Below, piece after piece: positions 38,909 through 46,735 of a stretch of DNA of 64,000 nucleotides. Numbering within the stretch: position 1 is the stretch's first letter; every line of letters begins with the position of its first letter. The stretch is from ZC4RG36 sp964652205 (lineage in GTDB: Bacteria > Chloroflexota > Anaerolineae > Aggregatilineales > Phototrophicaceae). The DNA lies in assembly GCA_964652205.1 (NCBI GenBank), contig CAZZAO010000001.1:50836-114835 (forward strand). Direction: 5' to 3'. Both the position numbers and the translations under genes were made by a program. The notes beneath the pieces are model-generated. The model had not been told where the DNA came from and searched no databases. It saw nothing but the letters and a program-made list of their open reading frames with translations.

Positions 38909-40464
38909 AGTGTCTCCTGTGGATGCGGCAGGGTCGCCGCGACTCGTGTGGCGGCGGCGCGGCCCAGACGGATGCAGTCCGGCACGCCGACGCCGTGATA
39001 AGCGCTCCCGGCCAGCGCGATGCTCGCAGGCAGAGCGGCTTCGAGGGCAGCAACGCGCTCGACGTGACCGAGGTCATACTGCGGATAGACGTTCTGCCAG
39101 CGCTGGATGCGCCAGAAGATTGGCGCGCCGCTGACGCCGAGAATCGAGCCAAGCTCGGCGCGAACCAGTCTGAGCAGGGCTGCGTCGTCGAGGTCGAGGA
39201 TGTCGCGCGTGGGCGGCCCGCCGAAAAAGACGCGGATCAGCGCCGTGCCTTCGGGCGCGCGGCCTTCCCATTTGGACGATGACCACATCATGGCGTCGAT
39301 CTGGCGGCCCTCGCTGCCCGGAATGACCAGCCCGAAACCATCGAGCGGATGCCGGACGTCGGCGCGCTTAAACGCCAGCGAGATCGCGCCGATGCCGACC
39401 GTCCGCAGCGCGCTCAAGTGGCTGGCTGATTCGGGGGCGACGTTCGCCAGCAGCCGTCCGGCGACCGGAGCGGGCGTGGCGACGATCAGCGCAGCGGCTT
39501 CGAGAGCGCTGCCGTCCGCCAGCGTCAGGCGATAACCGCCGCTCTGATGCTCAATTGACGTGACGGCGCTGTTGAGCCGCAGGTCGCCGTGAAGCTGCGC
39601 CGCCAGCGCCTCGACCAGTTCCTGAGCGCCTGTCCGAAACGACACGAACGGCGCAGTTTCAGCAGTCGGCGTCGATTTATTTGCAGATGTTTGGTTCGGC
39701 ATATCTTTCTCCCCTCTCCCCCCGGGAGAGGGGCCGGGGGTGAGGGCGGCTTTCAGCAGACTGCCGTGCTCGCGCTCCATCGCCATAAACTGCGGAAAGG
39801 TCGCCTGCATACTCTGGCGTTCCGGCTCGCCGTTGTAGATGCCGGCCAGCAGCGGCTCGCCGAGCCGGTCGAGCGCTTCTGCGCCGAGCCGCCGCCTGAC
39901 GAATGCGGCCAGCGTTTCATCCCCCCCATCGCGTCGCGCGGGAATCAGCGGCTCGATCAGCACGCGCAGCTTGCCGAGCGGCGAGAACAGCGGCGAACGT
40001 AGAAACGGGATGAGTTTCGTCGGCACGAGCAGGCGCAGCCCGTCGGGAATCCGCACCGGACGCCCGCCTTTGAGGACGTAGGTGCGATTCTGATGCCGGT
40101 TGATGCCGACAATCCGATCTTCGAGGCCAAGTTCCTTCGCCAGCGCCACCAGCGCCGGTTTGCGCGTCAGGAAGGCGTCCGGCCCATGCTCGATAATGAA
40201 CGGAATCGCGCCGTAGCCCTCGACGCGCTCGGTGCGAATCACGCCGCCCCAGCGGTCGCTGGCTTCGAGCAGCGCGTAGTCGATGCCCGACTGCTGCAAC
40301 TGCCACGCCGCCGCCAGCCCCGCAATCCCGCCGCCGATCACGATGACTTGCCTGTTCCCGTTACGATGAGACGAGACGGCGGGAATAGCTGCTGGCCCAA
40401 CTTTCTCCCCTGAGAGAGGGGGGGCGTGGGTGAGGGCGGCACTACCTGCGAGCCGTGTATTCAT
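38905..40464 (-). CDS. hemY: HemY-type coproporphyrinogen III/protoporphyrinogen oxidase (likely CgoX)
   Basis: A 519-residue FAD enzyme. The dinucleotide motif VIVIGGGIAGLAAAWQLQQ begins near residue 37, with HGPDAFLTRKPAL, and a C-terminal FAD block GSAYHGVGVPDCIRLGR. With HemQ and HemH in the operon and no HemF or HemN here, it is most likely coproporphyrinogen III oxidase. ATG 40464 overlaps the hemE end by 23 bases. Two segments look foreign: LTHAPPLSGEKV (about residues 11-22) and LTPGPSPGGRGEKD (about 240-253). Both come from the palindromic element read in frame, and the FAD core is otherwise intact. Confidence 0.9.
   Translation of the reverse strand: MNTRLAGSAALTHAPPLSGEKVGPAAIPAVSSHRNGNRQVIVIGGGIAGLAAAWQLQQSGIDYALLEASDRWGGVIRTERVEGYGAIPFIIEHGPDAFLTRKPALVALAKELGLEDRIVGINRHQNRTYVLKGGRPVRIPDGLRLLVPTKLIPFLRSPLFSPLGKLRVLIEPLIPARRDGGDETLAAFVRRRLGAEALDRLGEPLLAGIYNGEPERQSMQATFPQFMAMEREHGSLLKAALTPGPSPGGRGEKDMPNQTSANKSTPTAETAPFVSFRTGAQELVEALAAQLHGDLRLNSAVTSIEHQSGGYRLTLADGSALEAAALIVATPAPVAGRLLANVAPESASHLSALRTVGIGAISLAFKRADVRHPLDGFGLVIPGSEGRQIDAMMWSSSKWEGRAPEGTALIRVFFGGPPTRDILDLDDAALLRLVRAELGSILGVSGAPIFWRIQRWQNVYPQYDLGHVERVAALEAALPASIALAGSAYHGVGVPDCIRLGRAAATRVAATLPHPQETL
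39701..39750. repeat. palindromic element inside hemY
   Basis: On the coding strand: a CCCTCACCCC block, GGCCCCTCTCCC, then GGGGGGAGAGGGG and AGAAAGATATG. The CTCTCCC and GGGAGAG arms pair. It adds about 16 codons without breaking the frame. Close relatives lie at 44337-44382 and 51459-51500. Confidence 0.8.
40398..40441. repeat. palindromic element at the 5' end of hemY
   Basis: The coding strand has CCCTCACCCACG, then CCCCCCTCTCTCAG, GGGGAGAAAGTTGGG, a degenerate copy of the same element. It encodes residues about 9-22 of HemY, ahead of the FAD motif. Confidence 0.65.
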
Positions 40465-41482
40465 GGACGGACTCCACCAGCCGCCGGACGTGATCGACCG
40501 GCGTGCCGGGTAATATCCCGTGACCAAGATTAAAAATGTGGCCCGGACGAGCGCCAGCGCGGTCGAGAATGGCCTGGGCGCGCGGTCGGAGCGCGTCCCA
40601 CGGCGCGAACAGCGCGACCGGGTCAAGATTGCCCTGAATCGCTCTGCCGTCGAGCCGCGCCCAGGCCGTGTCAAGGTCGATGCCCCAGTCGACGCCGATG
40701 ACGTCGCCGCCCGCTTCGGCGATCAACTCAAGCAGGCCGTTCGTGCCAGTGCCGAAATGGATGATCGGCACGTTTGCCGCGCGGGCGATCTCGATGGCGC
40801 GGCGTGAATAGGGCAGCGCGCAGGCGCGATAATCGTCGGGCGAGAGCGCGCCAACCCAGCTATCGAACAACTGAAGCGCCTGCGCCCCGGCCTGCGCCTG
40901 CGCCAGCAGATAGCGCCCGACGACTTCGCTCAGTTTCTCCATCAGCGCGTGCCAGGCCTGCGGCTCTGCCATCATCAGCCTTTTGGCGTGCAGGTAATGG
41001 CGGCTGCCGCTGCCTTCGATGGCATACGACGCCAGCGTGAACGGCGCGCCGCTGAAGCCGATCAGCGGGATGCCGCGCGGCTCGAGTTCGGCCCGCGCCA
41101 GCCGGATAGCGTCGAGCGTGAAGCTCAGGCTTTCCTCAGGATCGATCAGGCGCAGCCGCCCCACGTCAGCTGCCGACCGAATCGGATTGCTGAGGAGCGG
41201 CCCTTCGCCCGCGACGAAATCGAGCGAGAGTCCCATCGCTTCCAGCGGCGGCAGGATGTCGGCGAAGATGATGGCCGCGTCGAGGTCGAAGGCGTTCATC
41301 GGCTGGAGCGTGACTTCGCAGGCCAGCGCGGGCGTCTTAATCAGCTCCAGCATCCCGTAACGCTCGCGTAATGCGCGGTATTCCGGCATGTAGCGCCCGG
41401 CCTGCCGCATCAGCCAGATGGGCGTGGCATCGACCGATTCACGGCGGCAGGCGCGCAGAAAGCGGCTGTCGCTGACCGTCAT
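40442..41482 (-). CDS. hemE: uroporphyrinogen decarboxylase HemE
   Basis: A 346-residue enzyme converting uroporphyrinogen III to coproporphyrinogen III. The signature PIWLMRQAGRYMPEYR and the second block GFSGAPFTLASYAIEG are present. Its start overlaps the hemB stop by four bases (ATGA), and its end overlaps the hemY start. This decarboxylation provides the substrate for the HemY-type oxidase next in the operon. Confidence 0.97.
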   Translation of the reverse strand: MTVSDSRFLRACRRESVDATPIWLMRQAGRYMPEYRALRERYGMLELIKTPALACEVTLQPMNAFDLDAAIIFADILPPLEAMGLSLDFVAGEGPLLSNPIRSAADVGRLRLIDPEESLSFTLDAIRLARAELEPRGIPLIGFSGAPFTLASYAIEGSGSRHYLHAKRLMMAEPQAWHALMEKLSEVVGRYLLAQAQAGAQALQLFDSWVGALSPDDYRACALPYSRRAIEIARAANVPIIHFGTGTNGLLELIAEAGGDVIGVDWGIDLDTAWARLDGRAIQGNLDPVALFAPWDALRPRAQAILDRAGARPGHIFNLGHGILPGTPVDHVRRLVESVHEYTARR

Positions 41483-42528
41483 TCTGCCGCGCCTTCGAGC
41501 CAGCAGACGGCATCTTTGGCGAAGTAGGTCAGGATCAGGTCGGCTCCGGCGCGCTTGATGCTGGTCAGACTTTCGAGCGCGCAGCGGCGCAGGTCGATCC
41601 AGCCGTTAGCGGCGGCGGCATGGAGCATGGCGTACTCGCCGCTGACCTGATAGGCCGCTGTCGGCAGGTTGTAGGTCTGGCGGACGGCGCTCAGGATGTC
41701 GAGGTAGGGGAGCGCCGGTTTAACCATCAGCATGTCCGCGCCTTCGGCCACGTCGAGCGCGACTTCCCTGAGCGCTTCGCGGCTGTTGGCCGGATCCATC
41801 TGGTACTGGCTGCGGTCGCCGAATGAGGGCGGGCTTTCGGCGGCGTCGCGGAACGGGCCGTAGAAGCCGCTGGCGAACTTGGCGGCGTAGCTCATGATGG
41901 AAGTATGCTGAAAGCCGCTGCCGTCGAGCGCGGCGCGAATTGCCCCGACCATGCCGTCCATCATCCCGGAAGGCGCGATGACGTCGGCTCCGGCCTGCGC
42001 GTGGACGACCGAGGCGCGACCGAGCAGCTCAAGGGTCGGGTCGTTGAGCAGGTAGCCTTGCGGCAGCGCGGCGTTGTAATGGGCGTCACCGGGTAGGTTG
42101 ATGATGCCGCAGTGGCCGTGGTCGGTGTACTCGCAGAAGCACATGTCGCTGATGACGACCAGGTCGGGCGCGGTGTCCTTGATGGCGCGAATGGCCGTCG
42201 GGATGATGCCCTGCGGATTGTAGTTATCCGTCCCACAGGCGTCTTTCGTCTCCGGGATGCCGAACAGCACGACAGCAGGGATGTTGAGCGCGCGAATACG
42301 GCGGATTTCTTCCGGCAGCCGGTCAATCGTCCACTGGGACTGTCCCGGCATCGACCTGATCGGGGCGATCATGTCCTGTCCGTGGCGGATAAAGAGCGGA
42401 TAGATGAAATCGTCCGGCGTCAGCGTGGTTTCACGCACCATCCGGCGCAGGGTCGCGCTCAGGCGCAGGCGGCGACCGCGCGCGGCGGGGAAAGTGCCGG
42501 ACGCAGCGTGCGAAGGTTCAGCGAACAT
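41479..42528 (-). CDS. hemB: delta-aminolevulinic acid dehydratase (porphobilinogen synthase) HemB
   Basis: A 349-residue enzyme joining two ALA molecules. The Cys-rich segment DMCFCEYTDHGHCG marks the zinc-dependent type. The active-site Lys residues lie in SYAAKFASGFYGPFRDA and VKPALPYLDI. The start is ATG 42528 with AGGAGTA upstream, overlapping the hemD end by 11 bases. Confidence 0.97.
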   Translation of the reverse strand: MFAEPSHAASGTFPAARGRRLRLSATLRRMVRETTLTPDDFIYPLFIRHGQDMIAPIRSMPGQSQWTIDRLPEEIRRIRALNIPAVVLFGIPETKDACGTDNYNPQGIIPTAIRAIKDTAPDLVVISDMCFCEYTDHGHCGIINLPGDAHYNAALPQGYLLNDPTLELLGRASVVHAQAGADVIAPSGMMDGMVGAIRAALDGSGFQHTSIMSYAAKFASGFYGPFRDAAESPPSFGDRSQYQMDPANSREALREVALDVAEGADMLMVKPALPYLDILSAVRQTYNLPTAAYQVSGEYAMLHAAAANGWIDLRRCALESLTSIKRAGADLILTYFAKDAVCWLEGAAE

Positions 42529-43345
42529 GGCGGGGTACTCCTGAATCTGGCGACCGGAAGTGGGCATCGAGCGCCGCGACCAGCGCTTCGAGGGTGTATT
42601 CGATAGGGACGATGCAGGCCGTCAACCCGAACTCACGGGCGGCGTCGGCGGTTTTCGGGCCGATGCAGGCGACGGTGACTCCGGCCAGCGGGTTACGATG
42701 GCGGCTCTCGTTGTTCAGCCGGGCGCAGCAGTTGCTGACCGTCGAGCCGCTGGTGAACGTGATCGCATCGACCGCGCCGCGTTGCAGCAGCTCCGGCAGG
42801 TTGACGCCGCCGCTGCCCCGAACCGTCCGATAAGCCGGGACAACGACCACCTGCGCGCCGTGCTGGCGCAGTCGTTCGGCGAGTGCCGTATCGGCAATCT
42901 CCGATTGGGGCAGCAGCAGCCGCGCAGCAGCCGCGCCAGCCAGCGCTGGATCGCGCATGAGCGCGTCGAGCAGCGCGTCCGAAATATACTCGTCGGGCAT
43001 GACGTCGATACGGACGCCGAGCCGATTTGTGGCTTCCTCGGCGGTCGCCGGGCCAATCGCCGCAACCTTCAGGCTTGCCAGCGCGCTGGCGGCCAGGGCA
43101 AGCTGCTTCAGCCGGGTTTCGAGCGCGATGACGGTGTTGACGCTGGTGAGAATCAGGCCCTGATAGTGGCCGTTCGCGGCTAATCGCAGGGCGTCATCGA
43201 GCGTGGCCGGGTCATCAGGCGGCGCGATCTCGATACAGGGAAAGGACAGCGGCTCCGCGCCGTACTGGCGCAGCAGCGTATCGAGCGCTGCCGACTGATG
43301 CGGCGCGCGCGTATTCACCACCGAACGGCCTTGCAGCCCGATCAC
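42518..43345 (-). CDS. hemD: uroporphyrinogen-III synthase HemD
   Basis: A 275-residue protein with the two-domain HemD fold, closing the tetrapyrrole ring with inversion of ring D. Sequence conservation in this family is low; TSVNTVIAL and FTSGSTVSNC are the recognisable strand-loop motifs, with VACIGPKTADAARE late. A GTG start overlaps the hemC stop by four bases (GTGA). The operon context makes the call firm. Confidence 0.93.
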   Translation of the reverse strand: MIGLQGRSVVNTRAPHQSAALDTLLRQYGAEPLSFPCIEIAPPDDPATLDDALRLAANGHYQGLILTSVNTVIALETRLKQLALAASALASLKVAAIGPATAEEATNRLGVRIDVMPDEYISDALLDALMRDPALAGAAAARLLLPQSEIADTALAERLRQHGAQVVVVPAYRTVRGSGGVNLPELLQRGAVDAITFTSGSTVSNCCARLNNESRHRNPLAGVTVACIGPKTADAAREFGLTACIVPIEYTLEALVAALDAHFRSPDSGVPRHVR

Positions 43346-44280
43346 GGTTCAGCGCCGATCAGGCCGCCCGCGCCCTGCGCCAGCGCGCGTTTCGCCAGCA
43401 CCCGACCGAGCGTGTGCGCGGCGGCAGCCGTCGCTTCGCCGTCGCCATCGACGTCGATCTGACGCGAGCCGTCGGGCGCGCTGACCCGACCGTGCAAGCG
43501 CAGCGTCTCGCCGTCGATCTGAGCGTAGGCGGCAATCGGCAGCGAGCAGCCGCCGCCGAGGCTGTCGAGAAAACCGCGTTCGGCAGTGACGGCGATTTCG
43601 GTTTCGAGGTCGTTCAGCGGCGCAAGCAGGTCGAGTGAGGCTTGATCGCTGCGGCACTGCACGGCCAGCGCTGCCTGTCCCGGCGCGGGCAGCATGATAT
43701 TGAGCGGGAGCAACTGGCTGACTACGTCCATTCGTGACAGCCGCTCGACGCCCGCTGCCGCCAGCACGATGGCATCGTAAGGGCCGTCAGCGTCGAGCGC
43801 CTTGCGAATCCGCGTATCGACATTGCCGCGAATGTCGGCCAGTTTCAGGTCGGGGCGCTCAAATAGAAGCTGCGCGCCGCGACGTCGGCTGCTCGTGCCG
43901 ACCGTCGCGCCCCGTGGCAGCGAGTCGAGCGTCTGGCCGCTCCGGCTGATGAGGACATCGCGCGGATCAGCGCGGCGGGGGAGCGCGCCGAGCGTCAGGC
44001 CGGACGGCGTCTCGGTCGGCAGGTCTTTCAGGCTGTGAACGGCGAAGTCGATACTCCCGGCCCGGAGCGCGGCTTCCAGTTCCGCCGTGAACAGGCCCTT
44101 ACCGCCGATCAACGGCAGCGGCGTATCGAGCGTGACGTCGCCATGAGTCGTGATGATCTCGACTTCGACCTCAAGGTTGGGCCACGCCTGACGCAGCAAA
44201 CTGGCGACGTAATCCGTCTGCCAGCGCGCCAGCGCCGAGCCGCGCGTCCCGATTCGCGCTGCGCGCGCCTGGTCAGCCAT
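43342..44280 (-). CDS. hemC: hydroxymethylbilane synthase HemC
   Basis: A 312-residue porphobilinogen deaminase. The N-terminus IGTRGSALARWQTDYV, the SLKDLPTE motif (active Asp nearby) and the dipyrromethane-cofactor Cys in SLGGGCSLPIAAYAQ are visible. ATG 44280 is chosen as it overlaps the hemA stop and gives a family-typical start. It feeds HemD, encoded next. Confidence 0.97.
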   Translation of the reverse strand: MADQARAARIGTRGSALARWQTDYVASLLRQAWPNLEVEVEIITTHGDVTLDTPLPLIGGKGLFTAELEAALRAGSIDFAVHSLKDLPTETPSGLTLGALPRRADPRDVLISRSGQTLDSLPRGATVGTSSRRRGAQLLFERPDLKLADIRGNVDTRIRKALDADGPYDAIVLAAAGVERLSRMDVVSQLLPLNIMLPAPGQAALAVQCRSDQASLDLLAPLNDLETEIAVTAERGFLDSLGGGCSLPIAAYAQIDGETLRLHGRVSAPDGSRQIDVDGDGEATAAAAHTLGRVLAKRALAQGAGGLIGAEP

Positions 44281-45661
44281 TGGCCGTCTTCTCCAACGGC
44301 TCTGCCTCAGCCATAACACTGTCGGTCAAGCGCCGCGTATCTTTCTCTCCTCGCTCTGAGGGAGAGAGGCCGGGGGTGAGGCCATTCACCGGCGTGAGGA
44401 CATCCAGTTCAAACAGCTCTCGCACGACCTGCGCGTAGTCCGTCGAGTCGCGGCGGCCCGCGCGAGCCTTGAGCGCCGTGGTCGGCGCGTGGAGCAGCTT
44501 GTTGACGATCCGCGCGGCCATCTGCTCGATGACCGCCTGATCGTGAGTGTCGGTCGTGCGCAGTCGGCGGAGCGCCTGCTCGACTTCGGCCTCGGCCAGC
44601 GCTTCCAGCTTGCGCCGCAGATCGACGATCAGCGGGACGATCTCGCGGCTTTGCAGCCAGCCGAGATTCTGGTCTAACTCCTGCGCGATGATGCCTTCGA
44701 CCTGACGCGCGGCGAGTTCGCGCCGGCTATGATTGGTATCGACGACGTCCCTGAGGTCGTCAATGTCGAACAATGTCACGCCGGGGATGGTCGCCGCAGC
44801 CTGATCGACATCGCGCGGCACGGCCACATCGACGAGCAGCAGCGGACGCTGGTCGCGCGCCGTCTGAGCGCGGGCTACGTCGGGCGCGTGGATGACGATG
44901 TGGGGCGCGCTGGTCGCCGTCAGGATGGCGTCGGCCTGAGTCATTTCTGCCGCCAGTTGCTCCCAGGCCGCAGCCCGCACCTTGAGCCGCCCGGCCAGCC
45001 CGGCGGCGCGTTCCAGCGTCCGACCGACTATCGTGATCGCGCTGACGCCACTGCTTTGCAGGCCGCGCACGGCCAACTCGGCCATTTCGCCCGCGCCGAC
45101 CACCAGCACGCGCGGCGATGATAAGGGCGACGCCTGGCGGACGACCAACTGCGCAGCGGCATGGCTGATCGAGACGGTGTGGCGGCTGATCTCGGTTTCG
45201 GCACGAGCGCGCTTGCCGGTATGGATCGCGCCGCTAAAGACGTGCGACAGTACCGGCCCGACCGTGTCGGCGGCCTGCGCCTGCGCCAGCGCGTGCGCGA
45301 CCTGACCGAGAATCTGTGGCTCGCCGAGGATCAATGAGTCGAGGCCGGAAGCGACGCGCATGGCGTGTTCGACGGCGGCGCTGTCGGTTCTGGTGTACAG
45401 GTGCGGGCGCAGTTCGTCCGGCGTCAGGCCATGTGTCCGGGCTGCCAGCGCGGCCACTGCCTCGATGCCTGCGGTCGGGTCGTCGGTGACGCCGTAGACT
45501 TCAAGCCGGTTGCAGGTCGAGAGGACAACCGCCTCATCGAGGCTGCCACGCAGCGCATCCAGCGCCAGCCGGACATTATCCGCTGTCAGGAAGAACTGCT
45601 CGCGCAGTTCGACCGGCGCGGTACGATGATTCAGTCCGACGAGAAAAATAGTCAGGGCCAT
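44273..45661 (-). CDS. hemA: glutamyl-tRNA reductase HemA
   Basis: A 462-residue NADPH enzyme that starts the C5 route. The catalytic Cys is in LSTCNRLEVYG, SLILGEPQILGQVAHAL is the family signature, and the NADPH motif is VVGAGEMAELAVRGL. The C-terminal dimer helix (about 320-425) is followed by an odd tail with LTPGLSPSERGEKD (about residues 428-441), read from a palindromic element at 44337-44382. The tail lies beyond the conserved fold, so activity is probably unaffected. A 15-base gap follows hemH, without a strong ribosome site. Confidence 0.96.
   Translation of the reverse strand: MALTIFLVGLNHRTAPVELREQFFLTADNVRLALDALRGSLDEAVVLSTCNRLEVYGVTDDPTAGIEAVAALAARTHGLTPDELRPHLYTRTDSAAVEHAMRVASGLDSLILGEPQILGQVAHALAQAQAADTVGPVLSHVFSGAIHTGKRARAETEISRHTVSISHAAAQLVVRQASPLSSPRVLVVGAGEMAELAVRGLQSSGVSAITIVGRTLERAAGLAGRLKVRAAAWEQLAAEMTQADAILTATSAPHIVIHAPDVARAQTARDQRPLLLVDVAVPRDVDQAAATIPGVTLFDIDDLRDVVDTNHSRRELAARQVEGIIAQELDQNLGWLQSREIVPLIVDLRRKLEALAEAEVEQALRRLRTTDTHDQAVIEQMAARIVNKLLHAPTTALKARAGRRDSTDYAQVVRELFELDVLTPVNGLTPGLSPSERGEKDTRRLTDSVMAEAEPLEKTANG
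44337..44382. repeat. palindromic element at the 3' end of hemA
   Basis: On the coding strand: CCTCACCCCCGG, CCTCTCTCCCTC, GAGCGAGGAGAGAAAGATA. It shares the AGAAAGATA extension with the hemY copy. The frame runs through it and encodes a Pro/Ser/Gly-rich peptide. Confidence 0.8.
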
Positions 45662-45676
45662 CAGCGATTCGTTTTC

Positions 45677-46735
45677 TCAGACCGGGCGGGTGGCGGGCGC
45701 AGCGACAGGCCGCGCCGCGCCGGACAGGCAGCAGTCAACCGGGCAGACGTCATGATTCGGGCCGCGTGTCCCCAGCGCAGGGCGGACAGGGCTGGCCGTC
45801 ATCCGCTCAACGATCAGGTCGCGCAGGCCAGCGATGAACGCCGGATGTGTGCCTGCTGTCGCCGCGCGCACCTGATTCAGCCCGATCTGGTCGCATAATT
45901 CGCGCGCTTCAGTATCGAGATCGTAGAGGACTTCCATGTGGTCGGAGACAAAGCCAACCGGGGCGAGGACGACGTCACGGACTCCCTGCGCCTGAAGCGC
46001 GCGCAGGCTGTCGAGGACGTCCGGTTCCAGCCACGGTTGGCCGGGAGCGCCGCTGCGACTCTGGTAAACCAGCTTCCAGTCACTGACACCCGCGCGTTCA
46101 GCCACCGCCTGACAGGTATCAAGCAACTGCGCCTCATAATCGCTGTTCTTCGCCATGCCGAGCGGGATGCTGTGGGCTGTGAACAGGACTTGAGCGCTGT
46201 CGCGCCGCCCGGCAGAAATTTGCGCCCGCGCAGTTTTCAGGTTGTCCGCGTTGGCCTCGATGAAGCCGGGATGATTGTAGAACTTACGCAGCACGCTGAC
46301 CTGCGGCGCGCCAGTCACTTCGGCCTGCGCCTGCTGGATGTTCTCGCGGTACTGGCGGCAGCCGGAATACGAACTGTAGGCTGAAGTGAAGATCGCCAGC
46401 GCGTGCTGAAGGCCGTCGTCACGCATTTCGCGGAGCGTGTCGGCCAGCAGCGGATGCCAGTTGCGGTTGCCCCAGTAAATCGGCAGGTCGATGCCGCTGC
46501 GATCCAGTTCGGCGCGCAGCGCGGCGATCAGCGCGCGGTTCTGGCCGTTGATCGGGCTGACGCCGCCGAATAACTCGTAATGATGGGCGACTTCGATCAT
46601 CCGCTCGCGCGGGACGTTCCGCCCCCGCAGCACGTTTTCCAGAAAGGGCATGATCTCATTCCGGCCTTCCGGGCCGCCAAATGAGACGAGCAGGATCGCG
46701 TCGTAGGTCGGCGCAGCGCTTTCAGCTTGCAGCAT
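45677..46735 (-). CDS. hemH: ferrochelatase HemH / coproporphyrin ferrochelatase CpfC
   Basis: A 352-residue ferrochelatase. LLVSFGGPEGRNEIMPFLENV opens the family; the active-site His is in FTAHSIPLGMAKNSDYEAQL, and GFVSDHMEVLYDLDTEA carries the conserved Glu and His. Cys126 in SSYSGCRQYRENI plus a C-terminal cluster at Cys331, Cys335 and Cys336 resemble the four-Cys [2Fe-2S] set of actinobacterial CpfC. With HemQ next door it likely inserts iron into coproporphyrin III. It overlaps the hemQ end by 14 bases. Confidence 0.95.
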   Translation of the reverse strand: MLQAESAAPTYDAILLVSFGGPEGRNEIMPFLENVLRGRNVPRERMIEVAHHYELFGGVSPINGQNRALIAALRAELDRSGIDLPIYWGNRNWHPLLADTLREMRDDGLQHALAIFTSAYSSYSGCRQYRENIQQAQAEVTGAPQVSVLRKFYNHPGFIEANADNLKTARAQISAGRRDSAQVLFTAHSIPLGMAKNSDYEAQLLDTCQAVAERAGVSDWKLVYQSRSGAPGQPWLEPDVLDSLRALQAQGVRDVVLAPVGFVSDHMEVLYDLDTEARELCDQIGLNQVRAATAGTHPAFIAGLRDLIVERMTASPVRPALGTRGPNHDVCPVDCCLSGAARPVAAPATRPV

